In this document: in pieces, positions 45,805 to 54,747 of the stretch
How the letters are laid out: every line of letters starts with the position of its first letter
Position numbering within the stretch: position 1 is the stretch's first letter
Source: Methylopila jiangsuensis
GTDB lineage: Bacteria; Pseudomonadota; Alphaproteobacteria; Rhizobiales; Methylopilaceae
Direction: 5' to 3'
Assembly (NCBI RefSeq): GCF_027922305.1
Contig: NZ_BSFK01000016.1
Location: 62,001 to 126,000, forward strand
DNA length: 64,000 nucleotides
Program-made: the position numbers and the translations under genes
The notes under the pieces: generated by a model
Seen by the model: the letters and a program-made list of their open reading frames with translations, nothing else
The model's database searches: none
Told to the model about the DNA's origin: nothing

Positions 45805-47775
45805 ATGGCCGACAAACCCTGGCTGTTCCGGACCTATGCGGGCCATTCCTCGCCCGTGGAGTCGAACAAGCTGTACAAGTCGAACCTGGCCAAGGGCCAG
45901 ACCGGCCTGTCCGTCGCCTTCGACCTGCCGACCCAGACCGGCTACGACCCGGACCATGTCCTGTCCCGCGGCGAGGTGGGCAAGGTCGGCGTGCCGCTGT
46001 CCCATCTCGGCGACATGCGCACCCTGTTCGACGGCATTCCGCTCGAGCAGATGAACACCTCCATGACCATCAACGCCACGGCGGCCTGGCTGCTGTCGCT
46101 CTATGTGGCGCAGGCGGAGGAGCAGGGCGCGGACCGCTCCAGGCTGAATGGCACGACCCAGAACGACATCATCAAGGAATACCTGTCGCGCGGCACCTAT
46201 GTGTTCCCGCCCGCGCCGTCGCTGCGACTGATCCGCGACGTCATCCTGTTCACCACGACGGAAATGCCGAAGTGGAACCCAATGAACGTCTGCTCCTACC
46301 ATCTGCAGGAGGCGGGCGCGACGCCGGTGCAGGAGCTCGCCTACGCGCTCGCCACCGCCATCGCGGTGCTGGACGAGGTCAAGGAGACCAATCCGAGCGA
46401 AGAGGCCTTCTCCCAGACGGTGCAGCGCATCTCGTTCTTCGTGAACGCGGGCATGAAGTTCATCACCGAGATCGCCAAGATGCGCGCCTTCGTGGACCTC
46501 TGGGACGAGATCACGCGTGAGCGCTACGGCGTCACCGACGCCAAGTCCCGGCGCTTCCGCTACGGCGTGCAGGTGAACTCGCTCGGCCTCACCGAGCCTC
46601 AGCCCGAGAACAACGTCTACCGCATCCTGCTGCAGACGCTCGCCGTCACGCTGTCGAAGGACGCTCGCGCTCGCGCGGTGCAGCTCCCGGCGTGGAACGA
46701 AGCGCTCGGGCTTCCCCGGCCGTGGGACCAGCAGTGGTCGCTGCGCGCCCAGCAGATCCTGGCCTACGAGACCGACATCCTCGACTACGCCGACATCTTC
46801 AACGGCTCCGAGGTGATGAACGCCAAGGTGGAGGCGCTGAAGGAGGAGGCCCGCGCCGAGCTCGCCCGCATCGACGAGATGGGCGGCGCCATCGCGGCGG
46901 TGCAGTCCGGCTACATGAAGGGCCGGCTGGTGGAGTCCAACGCGCGGCGCCTCGCGGCCATCGAGAGCGGCGAGCAGATCGTGGTCGGCGTCAACCGCTG
47001 GAAGGAGACCGAGCCGTCGCCGCTCTCCACCGGCTCGGGCGCGATCCAGGTGGTGCCGGAAAGCGTGGGCGTGGAGGCGATCGAGCGCCTGAACGCTTGG
47101 CGCGCCCAGCGCGACCAGAAGGCGGTCGACAAGGCGCTGGCCGACCTCGCCGCCGCCGCCAAGGAAGACCGCAACATCATGGAGCCCTCCATCGCCGCGG
47201 CCAAGGCGGGCGTCACCACCGGCGAATGGGGCGCGACCCTGCGGGAGATCTTCGGCGAGTTCCGGGCGCCGACCGGCGTCGGCCGCGCGGTGCGCGCCGA
47301 GGCTGGCGGCGACGACATCGCCCGCGTGCGCGAGGAGGTGGAGGCCGCCTCCGCCCGGCTCGGCCGCCGGCTCAAGCTGCTGGTGGGCAAGCCCGGCCTC
47401 GACGGCCACTCCAACGGCGCCGAGCAGATCGCGGTCCGCGCCCGCGACTGCGGCTTCGAGGTGGTCTACGAGGGCATCCGCCTCACCCCGGCCGAGATCG
47501 TCAACGCCGCGCTCGAAGAGGGCGTGCACGTGGTCGGGCTGTCGATCCTGTCCGGCAGCCACGTGCCGCTGGTGCGCGACGTGCTGGAGCGCATGCGCAA
47601 GGAGGGGCTGGACGACGTGCCGGTGATCGTGGGCGGCATCATCCCGCCGGAGGACGAGGTCCAGCTCAAGGCCATGGGCGTCACCGCGGTCTACACGCCG
47701 AAGAACTTCGACCTGACCTCGATCATGTCCGACATCGTGCGCATCGCCGAGACCGCGCACAGGGAAGCGGCGTGA
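45805..47775 (+). CDS. ecm: Ethylmalonyl-CoA mutase (Ecm, formerly MeaA)
   Basis: 656 residues. The N-terminal catalytic barrel begins KPWLFRTYAGHSSPVESNK and contains GLSVAFDLPTQTGYD and MNTSMTINATAAWLLSLY. The C-terminal B12 domain has the DxHxxG cobalamin motif at D533-G538 (GLDGHSNGAEQ) and the VVGLSILSGSH loop. The single-chain, roughly 650-residue layout and the TYAGHSS segment match MeaA/Ecm and not the longer methylmalonyl-CoA mutase. It converts (2R)-ethylmalonyl-CoA to methylsuccinyl-CoA, the step after Ccr and epimerase. Neighbouring ccr supports the assignment. Confidence 0.93.
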   Translation: MADKPWLFRTYAGHSSPVESNKLYKSNLAKGQTGLSVAFDLPTQTGYDPDHVLSRGEVGKVGVPLSHLGDMRTLFDGIPLEQMNTSMTINATAAWLLSLYVAQAEEQGADRSRLNGTTQNDIIKEYLSRGTYVFPPAPSLRLIRDVILFTTTEMPKWNPMNVCSYHLQEAGATPVQELAYALATAIAVLDEVKETNPSEEAFSQTVQRISFFVNAGMKFITEIAKMRAFVDLWDEITRERYGVTDAKSRRFRYGVQVNSLGLTEPQPENNVYRILLQTLAVTLSKDARARAVQLPAWNEALGLPRPWDQQWSLRAQQILAYETDILDYADIFNGSEVMNAKVEALKEEARAELARIDEMGGAIAAVQSGYMKGRLVESNARRLAAIESGEQIVVGVNRWKETEPSPLSTGSGAIQVVPESVGVEAIERLNAWRAQRDQKAVDKALADLAAAAKEDRNIMEPSIAAAKAGVTTGEWGATLREIFGEFRAPTGVGRAVRAEAGGDDIARVREEVEAASARLGRRLKLLVGKPGLDGHSNGAEQIAVRARDCGFEVVYEGIRLTPAEIVNAALEEGVHVVGLSILSGSHVPLVRDVLERMRKEGLDDVPVIVGGIIPPEDEVQLKAMGVTAVYTPKNFDLTSIMSDIVRIAETAHREAA

Positions 47776-47781
47776 GGCCGC

Positions 47782-48576
47782 TCAAAGACGCTCGATAGCC
47801 CGGGCCAGCAGACGGGCGAGGCGGTCGGCGGCCTGGCCCGCGACCGTCCTGCTCTCGGCGTGGCTCGGACCTGCGGGCGCGAGACCCGCCGCCAGGTTGA
47901 CCACGGTCGCGACCGCGGCCAGCTCGAAGCCCAGCCAGCGCGCCAGCACCGCCTCCGGCGCCAGCGACATGCCCACCAGATCGGCCCCGAGCACGCGGGC
48001 GGCGCGGATTTCGGCCGGCGTCTCGAAGCTCGGACCCGGAAACCACATCAGCACGCCCTCGGGAAGGTCAAGGCCTTCCACCGCCGCCGCCCGCGCCAGC
48101 GCAGCGCGCAGACGGGGCGAATAGGCGTCCACCATGTCCACGAAGCGGCCGTCGCCCGCGACGCCGATCAGCGGATTGTAGCCGGCTAAATTAATGTGGT
48201 CCGCGACCGCGACGAGCGATCCGGGCGCGAGGCCGGGGTCCAAGGCGCCCACCGCGGCGGTAAGGATGAGCGTCTCGACGCCGATGGCCTTCAGGGTCTC
48301 CAGCGGCGCGCGCATCGCCGCCGGGTCGCCGCTCTCGTAGACGTGCGCCCGGCCGTCCAGCGCCGCGACGCGCCGTCCGCCGAACCGGCCGACCACGACG
48401 CGGCGGGCGTGGCCGCTGACGCCGCCGGAGGGAAAGCCGGGCAAGTCGGCGTAAGGGATGGCGACCGCGTCCTCGAAGGCGTCGGTCACGGGCCCGAGCC
48501 CGGTGCCGAGCACCAGGCCGACGGTCGCCGGTTCGTCGCCGCCGAGCGCCCGCAGCCGGGCGGCGGCCTCCGTCAC
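47782..48576 (-). CDS. Purine nucleoside phosphorylase (PNP/MTAP family)
   Basis: 264 residues from a GTG at 48576 overlapping the cdd stop (GTGA). Marks of the trimeric PNP family: VGLVLGTGLGPVTDAFEDAV, GFPSGGVSGHARRVVVGRFG, LTAAVGALDPGLAPGSLVAV and the substrate segment FETPAEIRAARVLGADLVGMS. It cleaves purine nucleosides with phosphate. The coupling to cytidine deaminase makes a two-gene nucleoside salvage operon. It converges on ecm, with 6 bases between stops. Confidence 0.93.
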   Translation of the reverse strand: MTEAAARLRALGGDEPATVGLVLGTGLGPVTDAFEDAVAIPYADLPGFPSGGVSGHARRVVVGRFGGRRVAALDGRAHVYESGDPAAMRAPLETLKAIGVETLILTAAVGALDPGLAPGSLVAVADHINLAGYNPLIGVAGDGRFVDMVDAYSPRLRAALARAAAVEGLDLPEGVLMWFPGPSFETPAEIRAARVLGADLVGMSLAPEAVLARWLGFELAAVATVVNLAAGLAPAGPSHAESRTVAGQAADRLARLLARAIERL

Positions 48577-49001
48577 GGCGCGCTCCGGGCGGCGTCCAGC
48601 ACGTCGGGTCCGAAGGAGGCCGGCAGCAGCTGCTCCAGCGTGAAGCTGCGGCGCAGGCCCTCTGGCCCCGCCACATGGACCGGCGTGTCCGGCGCGGCGA
48701 ACTCCCGGATGCGCTGTCGGCAGGCGCCGCAGGGGGTGCACAGGCCCTCGCCGCCCGCCACCACCAGCATCGCGGCGATGCGCCTTCCGCCGCCCGCGAC
48801 CATGGCCGAGATCGCGCCCGCCTCGGCGCAGGCGCCGACCGGATAGGCCGCGTTCTCCACGTTGCAGCCCGCATGGATCGCGCCGTCGGGCGTGATGAGC
48901 GCGGCGCCCACCGTGAAGCCGGAATAGGGGGCGTAGGCCCGTTCCCGCGCGGCGACAGCGGCGGCGAACAGCGCGTCGAGCGTCGTTGGGGCGTCGGTCA
49001 T
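48573..49001 (-). CDS. cdd: Cytidine deaminase
   Basis: 142 residues from the ATG at 49001; a longer frame from 49070 runs into repeat-like DNA. Zinc and catalytic residues are in HAGCNVENAAYPVGACAEAG (Cys-Xaa-Val-Glu replaces the usual His-Ala-Glu) and PCGACRQRIREFA. It converts cytidine and deoxycytidine to uridine forms. It is the first gene of the cdd-PNP pair. Confidence 0.95.
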   Translation of the reverse strand: MTDAPTTLDALFAAAVAARERAYAPYSGFTVGAALITPDGAIHAGCNVENAAYPVGACAEAGAISAMVAGGGRRIAAMLVVAGGEGLCTPCGACRQRIREFAAPDTPVHVAGPEGLRRSFTLEQLLPASFGPDVLDAARSAP

Positions 49002-49064
49002 GAAAGGCGCTCTCCCACGCTCAGAACGCGGCTTTGGGAAGCCGAAACCTTTGTCCCGGACATC

Positions 49065-49164
49065 CGTCACGCCCGAGCGTGGCCATCGTGCATTTCCGAC
49101 GTGAAGGTTTCAGCTTTCATCACGCGACACATCGCCGGTGCCCCGGCGTGCGCCGGGCATGACG
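49065..49164. repeat. Palindromic repeat family 2 (copy 2)
   Basis: CGTCACGCCCG at 49065 and CGGGCATGACG at 49154-49164 are inverted with one mismatch. The element is the same length (100 bases) as the one at 35695 and also lies between genes (cdd and ndh). Confidence 0.65.
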
Positions 49165-49203
49165 CGCTTTGAAACGCGCCGCCTGCGGGCTCGGACACCC
49201 TTG

Positions 49204-50487
49204 TCAGAGCTGGTCCTTCTGGTCGGTGATGAGCCGGGCGCCGCGCTGGAAGGTGGCGAAGTCCCAGGCCCATTTGAACGCCACGGCGATGCGGTGGCGG
49301 GTGCCGATCAGGAAGTAGATGTGGGCCACGCACCACAGCAGCCAGGCCGGGAAGCCGTGCATCTGCATCCAGGGCATCTTCACCACCGCGGACTTGCGGC
49401 CGATGGTGGCGAAGTCGCCCTCGTGCTTGTAGGCGAAGTGCGGCGGCGGCACGAGCCCGTCCAGACGGCAGGCGATCACGTCCGCCACGTAGGCGCCCAT
49501 CTGCTTGGCGGCCGGCGCCACGCCCGGCGCGGGCTTGCCGTCTTCCTGAATGGCGCAGGCGGTGTCGCCGATGACGAACACGTCGGGATGGCCCGGCACG
49601 CTGAGGTCCGGACCCACCACCACGCGTCCCGCCCGGTCGCTTTCCACCCCCAGCCACTCCGCCGCCGGCGAGGCCACGACGCCCGCGGCCCAGACGATGG
49701 TGGCGGCGTCGAGCCGGCCGGTCTCCAGATCGACGCCGGCGGCGTCGCAGTTGGTGACGCGGGTGTTGACGCGCACGTCCACGCCCATCTTTTCCAGCGC
49801 GCGTTTGGTGTAGTCGGACAGGTCATCGGGGAAGGCCGGCAGCACCCGCGGCCCGGCCTCGATCAGGATCACCCGGGCGGTGCGCGGGTCGATGCGGCGG
49901 AACTCGGCCGGCATCACCTTCTTCGCCACCTCGACGATGGCGCCGGCGAGCTCCACGCCGGTGGGGCCGGCGCCCACGATGGCGAAGGTGAGCAGCCGCT
50001 CGCGCTCGGCCGGGTCGTTGGCGAGCTCGGCGCGCTCGAAGGCCATCAGCAGCCGGCGGCGGATGACGGTGGCGTCCTCGATGCGCTTCATGCCGGGCGC
50101 CACCGGCGCCCAGTCGTCGCGGCCGAAATAGGAGTGGGTGGCGCCGGTGGCGATGACCAGTTCGTCATAGGGCAGCGTGACGGTGTCCGCCTTCACCAGC
50201 CGGTTTTCGGTGTCCACCGCCTCCACCTTGCCCAGCAGCACCTGCACGTTGGCCTGCTTGCGCAGCACGTGGCGGATCGGCCAGGCGATGTCGGCGGGGG
50301 ATAGCTCGGCGGTGGCGACCTGGTACAGCAGCGGCTGGAAGCAGTGGTAGTTGTGCCGGTCGATCACCGTGACGTCCACGTCCGCCTTCGCGAGGTCGCG
50401 CGCCACGGTGAGGCCGCCGAAGCCGGCGCCCACGATCACCACCTTGCGGCGCGGCTTGGGGGAGGACACGGTCGTCGCTTCGGCCAT
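49204..50487 (-). CDS. ndh: Type II NADH dehydrogenase (NDH-2)
   Basis: 427 residues from the ATG at 50487 (MAEATTVSSPKPRRK). Two dinucleotide folds are present: KVVIVGAGFGGLTVARDLAK at the N-terminus and FAIVGAGPTGVELAGAIVEV near residue 170. VFVIGDTACAIQEDGKP is the FAD-binding aspartate region, with HNYHCFQPLLYQVAT upstream. The C-terminal part AWLLWCVAHIYFLIG is the amphipathic membrane-association helix. It transfers electrons from NADH to quinone without pumping protons. It is a single gene with TTAACC about 20 bases upstream of its start. Confidence 0.94.
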   Translation of the reverse strand: MAEATTVSSPKPRRKVVIVGAGFGGLTVARDLAKADVDVTVIDRHNYHCFQPLLYQVATAELSPADIAWPIRHVLRKQANVQVLLGKVEAVDTENRLVKADTVTLPYDELVIATGATHSYFGRDDWAPVAPGMKRIEDATVIRRRLLMAFERAELANDPAERERLLTFAIVGAGPTGVELAGAIVEVAKKVMPAEFRRIDPRTARVILIEAGPRVLPAFPDDLSDYTKRALEKMGVDVRVNTRVTNCDAAGVDLETGRLDAATIVWAAGVVASPAAEWLGVESDRAGRVVVGPDLSVPGHPDVFVIGDTACAIQEDGKPAPGVAPAAKQMGAYVADVIACRLDGLVPPPHFAYKHEGDFATIGRKSAVVKMPWMQMHGFPAWLLWCVAHIYFLIGTRHRIAVAFKWAWDFATFQRGARLITDQKDQL

Positions 50488-50700
50488 CTGCGGTCTCGTC
50501 CTTTCGGTTAAGCTGAGCACCTGTCTAGCATCATTCAGGAAAAGTTGCGGCCTATCACGCCGCCGCGACCATCTGCCCTTTGCGCCGTCCTCGGCCGCCC
50601 GCGCGGCGACGTTTGCAATCCCGCCCCGCTTCCCCCATCTCTCTCGCCGACGTGGAACGCCGCCGCGACGACGCGGCCGCGACGATTCCGAGGGGTTCGC

Positions 50701-51618
50701 ATGACCTTCGCAGCCGGGGCCGACGCCGCCAAGCCCGCGACCGACGACCTGATCGTCGCCACCACCACCCAGAGCTTCATGGCCGACGTGGTGCAGGCCT
50801 CGCTCACCCGTCCGGTGCTGGTGGACTTCTGGGCGCCCTGGTGCGGGCCGTGCCGGCAACTCACCCCGGTGCTTGAGAAGGTGGTGAAAGCCGCCGGCGG
50901 CGCGGTGAAGCTCGCCACCATGAACATCGACGAGCATCCGGCCATCGCCCAGCAGCTCGGCATCCAGTCGATCCCGGCGGTGATCGCCTTCACCCGCGGC
51001 CAGCCGGTGGACGGCTTCATGGGCGCGCTGCCCGAGGCGCAGGTGAAGGCCTTCATCGAGCGCCTCACCGGCGGCGCGGTGGAGGAGGACGGCGGCGTCG
51101 GCGATCTGCTGGCGGACGCCGACGCGGCGCTCGAGGCCGGCGACGCGGCCGGCGCGGCGCAGCTCTACGCCGGGCTGCTGGCGGAGGAGCCGGAGAACGC
51201 CGCCGCCATCGCCGGCCTCGCACGCGCCCAGCTCGCGGCCGGCTCGATCGACGCCGCGAAGGCCACCCTCGCCTCGGCGCCCGCCGCGGCGGCGAAGGAC
51301 GCCGCCATCGCCGCCGCGCTGGCGCAGATCGCGCTGGCGGAGAAGGCCGCCGCCGTGGGCGACCTGGCCCCGCTGGAGGCCCGCATCGCCGCCGACCCCG
51401 CCGACCATCAGGCGCGGTTCGATCTGGCGGTGGGGCTCGCCGCCGCCGGCTACGCCCGCGAGGCTCTGGACCATCTGCTTGAGATCGTGAAGCGCGACCG
51501 GAGCTGGAACGAGGACGGCGCCCGCAAGGAGCTGGTGAAGCTGTTCGAGGCCTGGGGCCCCAAGGACGAAAACACGGTCGCGGGCCGAAAGCGCCTGTCG
51601 TCGCTGCTGTTCTCGTGA
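50701..51618 (+). CDS. Thioredoxin-fold co-chaperone with TPR tail (CnoX/YbbN-like)
   Basis: 305 residues from the ATG at 50701 (GAGGGG 8 bases upstream); a frame from 50545 lacks support. The thioredoxin domain has VLVDFWAPWCGPCRQLTPVL with an intact CGPC, and QSIPAVIAFTRGQPVDGFMG. The rest is Ala-rich helical repeats (LLADADAALEAGDAAGAAQL; LAAAGYAREALDHLLEIV) of the YbbN/CnoX tetratricopeptide type. These proteins protect substrates from oxidation and hand them to chaperones. It starts a likely operon with the two following genes (15- and -4-base spacing). Confidence 0.9.
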   Translation: MTFAAGADAAKPATDDLIVATTTQSFMADVVQASLTRPVLVDFWAPWCGPCRQLTPVLEKVVKAAGGAVKLATMNIDEHPAIAQQLGIQSIPAVIAFTRGQPVDGFMGALPEAQVKAFIERLTGGAVEEDGGVGDLLADADAALEAGDAAGAAQLYAGLLAEEPENAAAIAGLARAQLAAGSIDAAKATLASAPAAAAKDAAIAAALAQIALAEKAAAVGDLAPLEARIAADPADHQARFDLAVGLAAAGYAREALDHLLEIVKRDRSWNEDGARKELVKLFEAWGPKDENTVAGRKRLSSLLFS

Positions 51619-51633
51619 CAGGATAAGGCGGCC

Positions 51634-52305
51634 ATGGCCTCCAACGTCATCTACCACAAGCTCGATGAACTGCCGGCCGTGATCCCGGTGTTCCCCCTGC
51701 GCGCCGCGCTGCTGCTGCCCCGGGGCGAGATGCCGCTCAACATCTTCGAGCCGCGCTATCTCGCCATGATCGAGGACGCCATCCGCGGCCACCGCCTCAT
51801 CGGGCTGATCCAGCCCGACCCCGAGGCGGACGAGGACGCCGAGCGCCCCGCGCTGGTGCAGATCGGCTGCGCCGGGCGTCTCACCGCCTTCGCGGAGACC
51901 GGCGACGGGCGCTACCTGATCACGCTCACCGGCGTCGCCCGCTTCCGGGTGGCGGAGGAGCTGGTGGCGACCACGCCCTACCGCCAGGCGCGCCCGTCCT
52001 ATGACGAGTTCGCGCTCGACCTCGCCCCCGGCGAGGGGCAGGACGAGGTGGACCGGGAGGCGCTGCTCAGGACGCTGAAGGACTATCTCGCCGCCAACGA
52101 ACTGGAGGCGGACTGGGACGGCATCCGCCGCGCGCCCAACGAGGCGCTGGTGAACGCGCTCGCCATGATGAGCCCGTTCGGCCCGCGCGAGAAGCAAGCC
52201 CTGCTCGAAGCTCCGGATCTCAAGGCCCGCGCGGAGATCCTGGTCGCCGTGACCGAAATGGAGCTGGCCCGCGCGCGCGGCGACGCGAGTTCCTCCCTGC
52301 AATGA
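51634..52305 (+). CDS. Lon N-terminal (LAN/ASCH-like) substrate-binding domain protein
   Basis: 223 residues. It carries the Lon N-domain without ATPase or protease: [56 protein letters not shown] and [13 protein letters not shown]. The role of these stand-alone proteins is unknown; a peptide- or substrate-binding role is assumed from Lon. AGGATAAGG precedes the start. It overlaps the next gene by 4 bases. Confidence 0.92.
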   Translation: MASNVIYHKLDELPAVIPVFPLRAALLLPRGEMPLNIFEPRYLAMIEDAIRGHRLIGLIQPDPEADEDAERPALVQIGCAGRLTAFAETGDGRYLITLTGVARFRVAEELVATTPYRQARPSYDEFALDLAPGEGQDEVDREALLRTLKDYLAANELEADWDGIRRAPNEALVNALAMMSPFGPREKQALLEAPDLKARAEILVAVTEMELARARGDASSSLQ

Positions 52306-52511
52306 CCGACGCTCACGACGACGCTTCCCGCCGCCACGCCGGCGTGGACCCGAAGCTGCTTGAAATCCTGGTCTGCCCGCTGACCAAGGCGACGCTGACC
52401 TACGACGCGGAGCGGCAGGAGCTGATCTCCCGCCCCGCCAAGCTCGCCTATCCGATCCGCGACGGCATCCCGATCATGCTGCCGGACGAGGCCCGCCCGA
52501 TCGAGGGCTGA
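52302..52511 (+). CDS. Trm112/YcaR family small protein
   Basis: 69 residues: [20 protein letters not shown], then [20 protein letters not shown] and DEARP. This is the Trm112 fold with the zinc cysteines reduced to one (CPLTK), as is normal for alphaproteobacterial members. In eukaryotes and archaea the family activates methyltransferases; the bacterial role is not known. The start overlaps the Lon-domain gene stop (ATGA). Confidence 0.93.
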   Translation: MTDAHDDASRRHAGVDPKLLEILVCPLTKATLTYDAERQELISRPAKLAYPIRDGIPIMLPDEARPIEG

Positions 52512-52522
52512 GCTCCGCCGGC

Positions 52523-53596
52523 CTATTCGCCCCAGACCCGCTCCAGCACCCCGAGCCAGTTGCGGAAGGCGAGCTTCTCCACCGTGTCGCGGTCGTAGCC
52601 GTGGGCGAGGAGATGGGCGATCAGCCGCGGCAGGCCGGCGGCGTCGCCGAGCGCGGCGGGCACGATCGCGCCGTCGAAATCCGAGCCGAAGCCCACATGG
52701 TCGACGCCGAGCCGTCCGATCAGGTGGTCGAGATGCCGCGTCATGGCCTCGAACGGTGTGTCCGCCGTCATGCGGCCGTCCTCCCGCAGGAAGCAGGTGG
52801 CGAAGTTCAGCCCCACCAGCCCGCCGCTGTCGCGGATGGCGTCGAGCTGGGCGTCGGTGAGGTTGCGGGCGTGGGGCGTCACGGCGTGGGCGTTGGAGTG
52901 GGTCGCCACCAGCGGCCGGGCCGACAGTCTCGCCACGTCCCAGAAGCCGGTCTCGTTCAGGTGGCTGAGGTCGATCACGACCCGCAGCGCGTCGCATTCC
53001 CGGACCAGCCGCCGGCCCGCCTCGGTCAGGCCCGGCCCGGTGTCCGGCGAGGACGGGAAGCGGAACGGCGCGCCGTGGCCGAAGATGGTGGGCCGGCTCC
53101 ACACCGGCCCCAGCGAACGCAGGCCGGCGGCGTGCAGCACATGCAGGGCGTCGAGGTCCGGCCCGATCGCCTCCGCGCCCTCGATGTGGAGCACGGCGGC
53201 GAGCGCGCCCCGACCCATAGCGGCGCGGATGTGGCGCACGCTGCGGCAGACCGCCACCGCGCCGTCGGACGCCTTCTCGATCGCGAGCAGCGTGGCGGCC
53301 ATGCCGAGAACCGCGCGCTGGGCCTCCGCGATCGGCAGCGGATCGGGCAGCGGCACGTCATAGGCCGCGGCCCGCATCATCTCCAGATAGTCGCCGCCGA
53401 GGTGGGGCGAGGGCGTGAAGATGGCGAACAGCCCGCCGGCGAGCCCGCCCGCGCGCGCTTTCAGCAGGTCGATGTGCCCGCCGACCCCGCCCTCGAGAAA
53501 GGCCGCGGCGCCCCGGTCCGGGTCGCGCCGCTCGTAGAGCCGGAGCAGCGTGTCGTTGTGGCCGTCGAAGACGGGAATCCGCGGCGCGTCGGTCAT
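52523..53596 (-). CDS. Membrane dipeptidase family protein (M19)
   Basis: 357 residues from the ATG at 53596; the open frame extends into the kinase gene but without family support. M19 marks: VFDGHNDTLLRLYER with the metal His/Asp, AVLHIEGAEAIG with the bridging Glu, VIDLSHLNETGFWDVA, PLVATHSNAHAV and HVGFGSDFDGAI. No signal peptide is seen, so it is probably cytoplasmic. It hydrolyses dipeptides, including some D-amino acid ones. It faces the Trm112 gene convergently. Confidence 0.93.
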   Translation of the reverse strand: MTDAPRIPVFDGHNDTLLRLYERRDPDRGAAAFLEGGVGGHIDLLKARAGGLAGGLFAIFTPSPHLGGDYLEMMRAAAYDVPLPDPLPIAEAQRAVLGMAATLLAIEKASDGAVAVCRSVRHIRAAMGRGALAAVLHIEGAEAIGPDLDALHVLHAAGLRSLGPVWSRPTIFGHGAPFRFPSSPDTGPGLTEAGRRLVRECDALRVVIDLSHLNETGFWDVARLSARPLVATHSNAHAVTPHARNLTDAQLDAIRDSGGLVGLNFATCFLREDGRMTADTPFEAMTRHLDHLIGRLGVDHVGFGSDFDGAIVPAALGDAAGLPRLIAHLLAHGYDRDTVEKLAFRNWLGVLERVWGE

Positions 53597-53645
53597 GGGG
53601 CGCAAGGATGGCCGGACGGCGGGCGCAGGCGCAACCGGGCCGGGG

Positions 53646-54647
53646 TCAGAGCAGCCCGCGCTCCGTGGCGAGCTGCTGCAGATTGACCAGCGGCCGGGCG
53701 CCCACATGGGAGATCACTTCGGCCGCGGCGAGCCCGCCCAGCTCCGCGGAGCGCGTCAGGTCGAGGCCGCGGGCGTGGCCGAGCAGGAAGCCGGCGGCGA
53801 ACAGGTCGCCGGCGCCGGTCTTGTCCACGATCGCGCCGTCCACCGGCGCCGCGGCCACGGCGAGGCGGGTTTCGCCGGCGATCACCGCGCAGCCGTCGGC
53901 GCCGAGCGTGATCGCGGCGAGCTTGGCGTCCTTCGCCGCCGCCTGCAGCGCGGCCTCGATGTCGCTGGTCTCATAGAGCGACTTCAGCTCGCTGTCGTTG
54001 GCGAACAGCAGGTCCACGGTCCCGCTCCGGACCAGCTCCAGGAACTCCGCCCGGTAGCGGTCGACGCAGAACGAATCCGACAGCGACAGCGCCACCTTGC
54101 GGCCGGCGCCATGGGCGATCTCGGCGGCCTTGCGGAAGGCGAGCTTGGCCTCCGCCGGGTCCCAGAGATAGCCTTCCAGATAGGTGATCTTCGCCGCCGC
54201 CACCATCTCGGCGTCGATGTCGTCCGGGCCGAGCGCCTGGCAGGCGCCCAGATAGGTGTTCATGGTGCGCTCGCCGTCCGGCGTCACCAGCACGAAGCAG
54301 CGGGCGGTGGCGGCGCCGTCTCCCGCGGGCCGCGCGCTGAAATCGACCCCGATGGCGCGGATGTCGTGGGCGAACACGCCGCCCGGCGCGTCGTCCTTCA
54401 CCTTGCCGACGAAGGCGGCGCGGCCGCCGAAGGAGCTGACGCCCGCCACCGTGTTGGCGGCCGAGCCGCCGGAGGCCTCGATCGCCGGTCCCATCCGGGC
54501 GTAAAGCGTCTCCGCCCGCGCCTCGTCGATCAGCGCCATGGAGCCCTTCACAAGCCCTTCGGCCACGAGGAAATCGTCCTCGGTGCGCGCGATCACGTCG
54601 ACGATGGCGTTGCCGATGCCGAGAACGTCGTAACGCGCGTCAGACAT
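53646..54647 (-). CDS. PfkB family kinase, probable adenosine kinase
   Basis: 333 residues. Start YDVLGIGNAIVDVIARTEDD; GGSAANTVAGVSSFGG is the PfkB signature 1 region and VDKTGAGDLFAAGFLLG the ATP/catalytic signature 2 with the base aspartate in GAGD. The length and the LLFANDSELKSLYE segment are those of the adenosine kinase branch common in rhizobia. Phosphorylation of adenosine to AMP is the likely reaction. It is divergent from trpS by 100 bases. Confidence 0.88.
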   Translation of the reverse strand: MSDARYDVLGIGNAIVDVIARTEDDFLVAEGLVKGSMALIDEARAETLYARMGPAIEASGGSAANTVAGVSSFGGRAAFVGKVKDDAPGGVFAHDIRAIGVDFSARPAGDGAATARCFVLVTPDGERTMNTYLGACQALGPDDIDAEMVAAAKITYLEGYLWDPAEAKLAFRKAAEIAHGAGRKVALSLSDSFCVDRYRAEFLELVRSGTVDLLFANDSELKSLYETSDIEAALQAAAKDAKLAAITLGADGCAVIAGETRLAVAAAPVDGAIVDKTGAGDLFAAGFLLGHARGLDLTRSAELGGLAAAEVISHVGARPLVNLQQLATERGLL

Positions 54648-54747
54648 GGAAGGGTGCTCCGGTGTGCGGGGTTCGCGCGGCCGCGCAGGCCCTTGCGCGA
54701 GGGGTGCGCGAAGGCCATAACGCGCCCTCGTTCATGAGGCAAATGCG

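Noticed and set aside
45805-47775. Annotation as methylmalonyl-CoA mutase
   Set aside because: The single-chain length of 656 residues and the N-terminal TYAGHSS segment fit ethylmalonyl-CoA mutase, and ccr is adjacent; methylmalonyl-CoA mutase is longer or two-chain.
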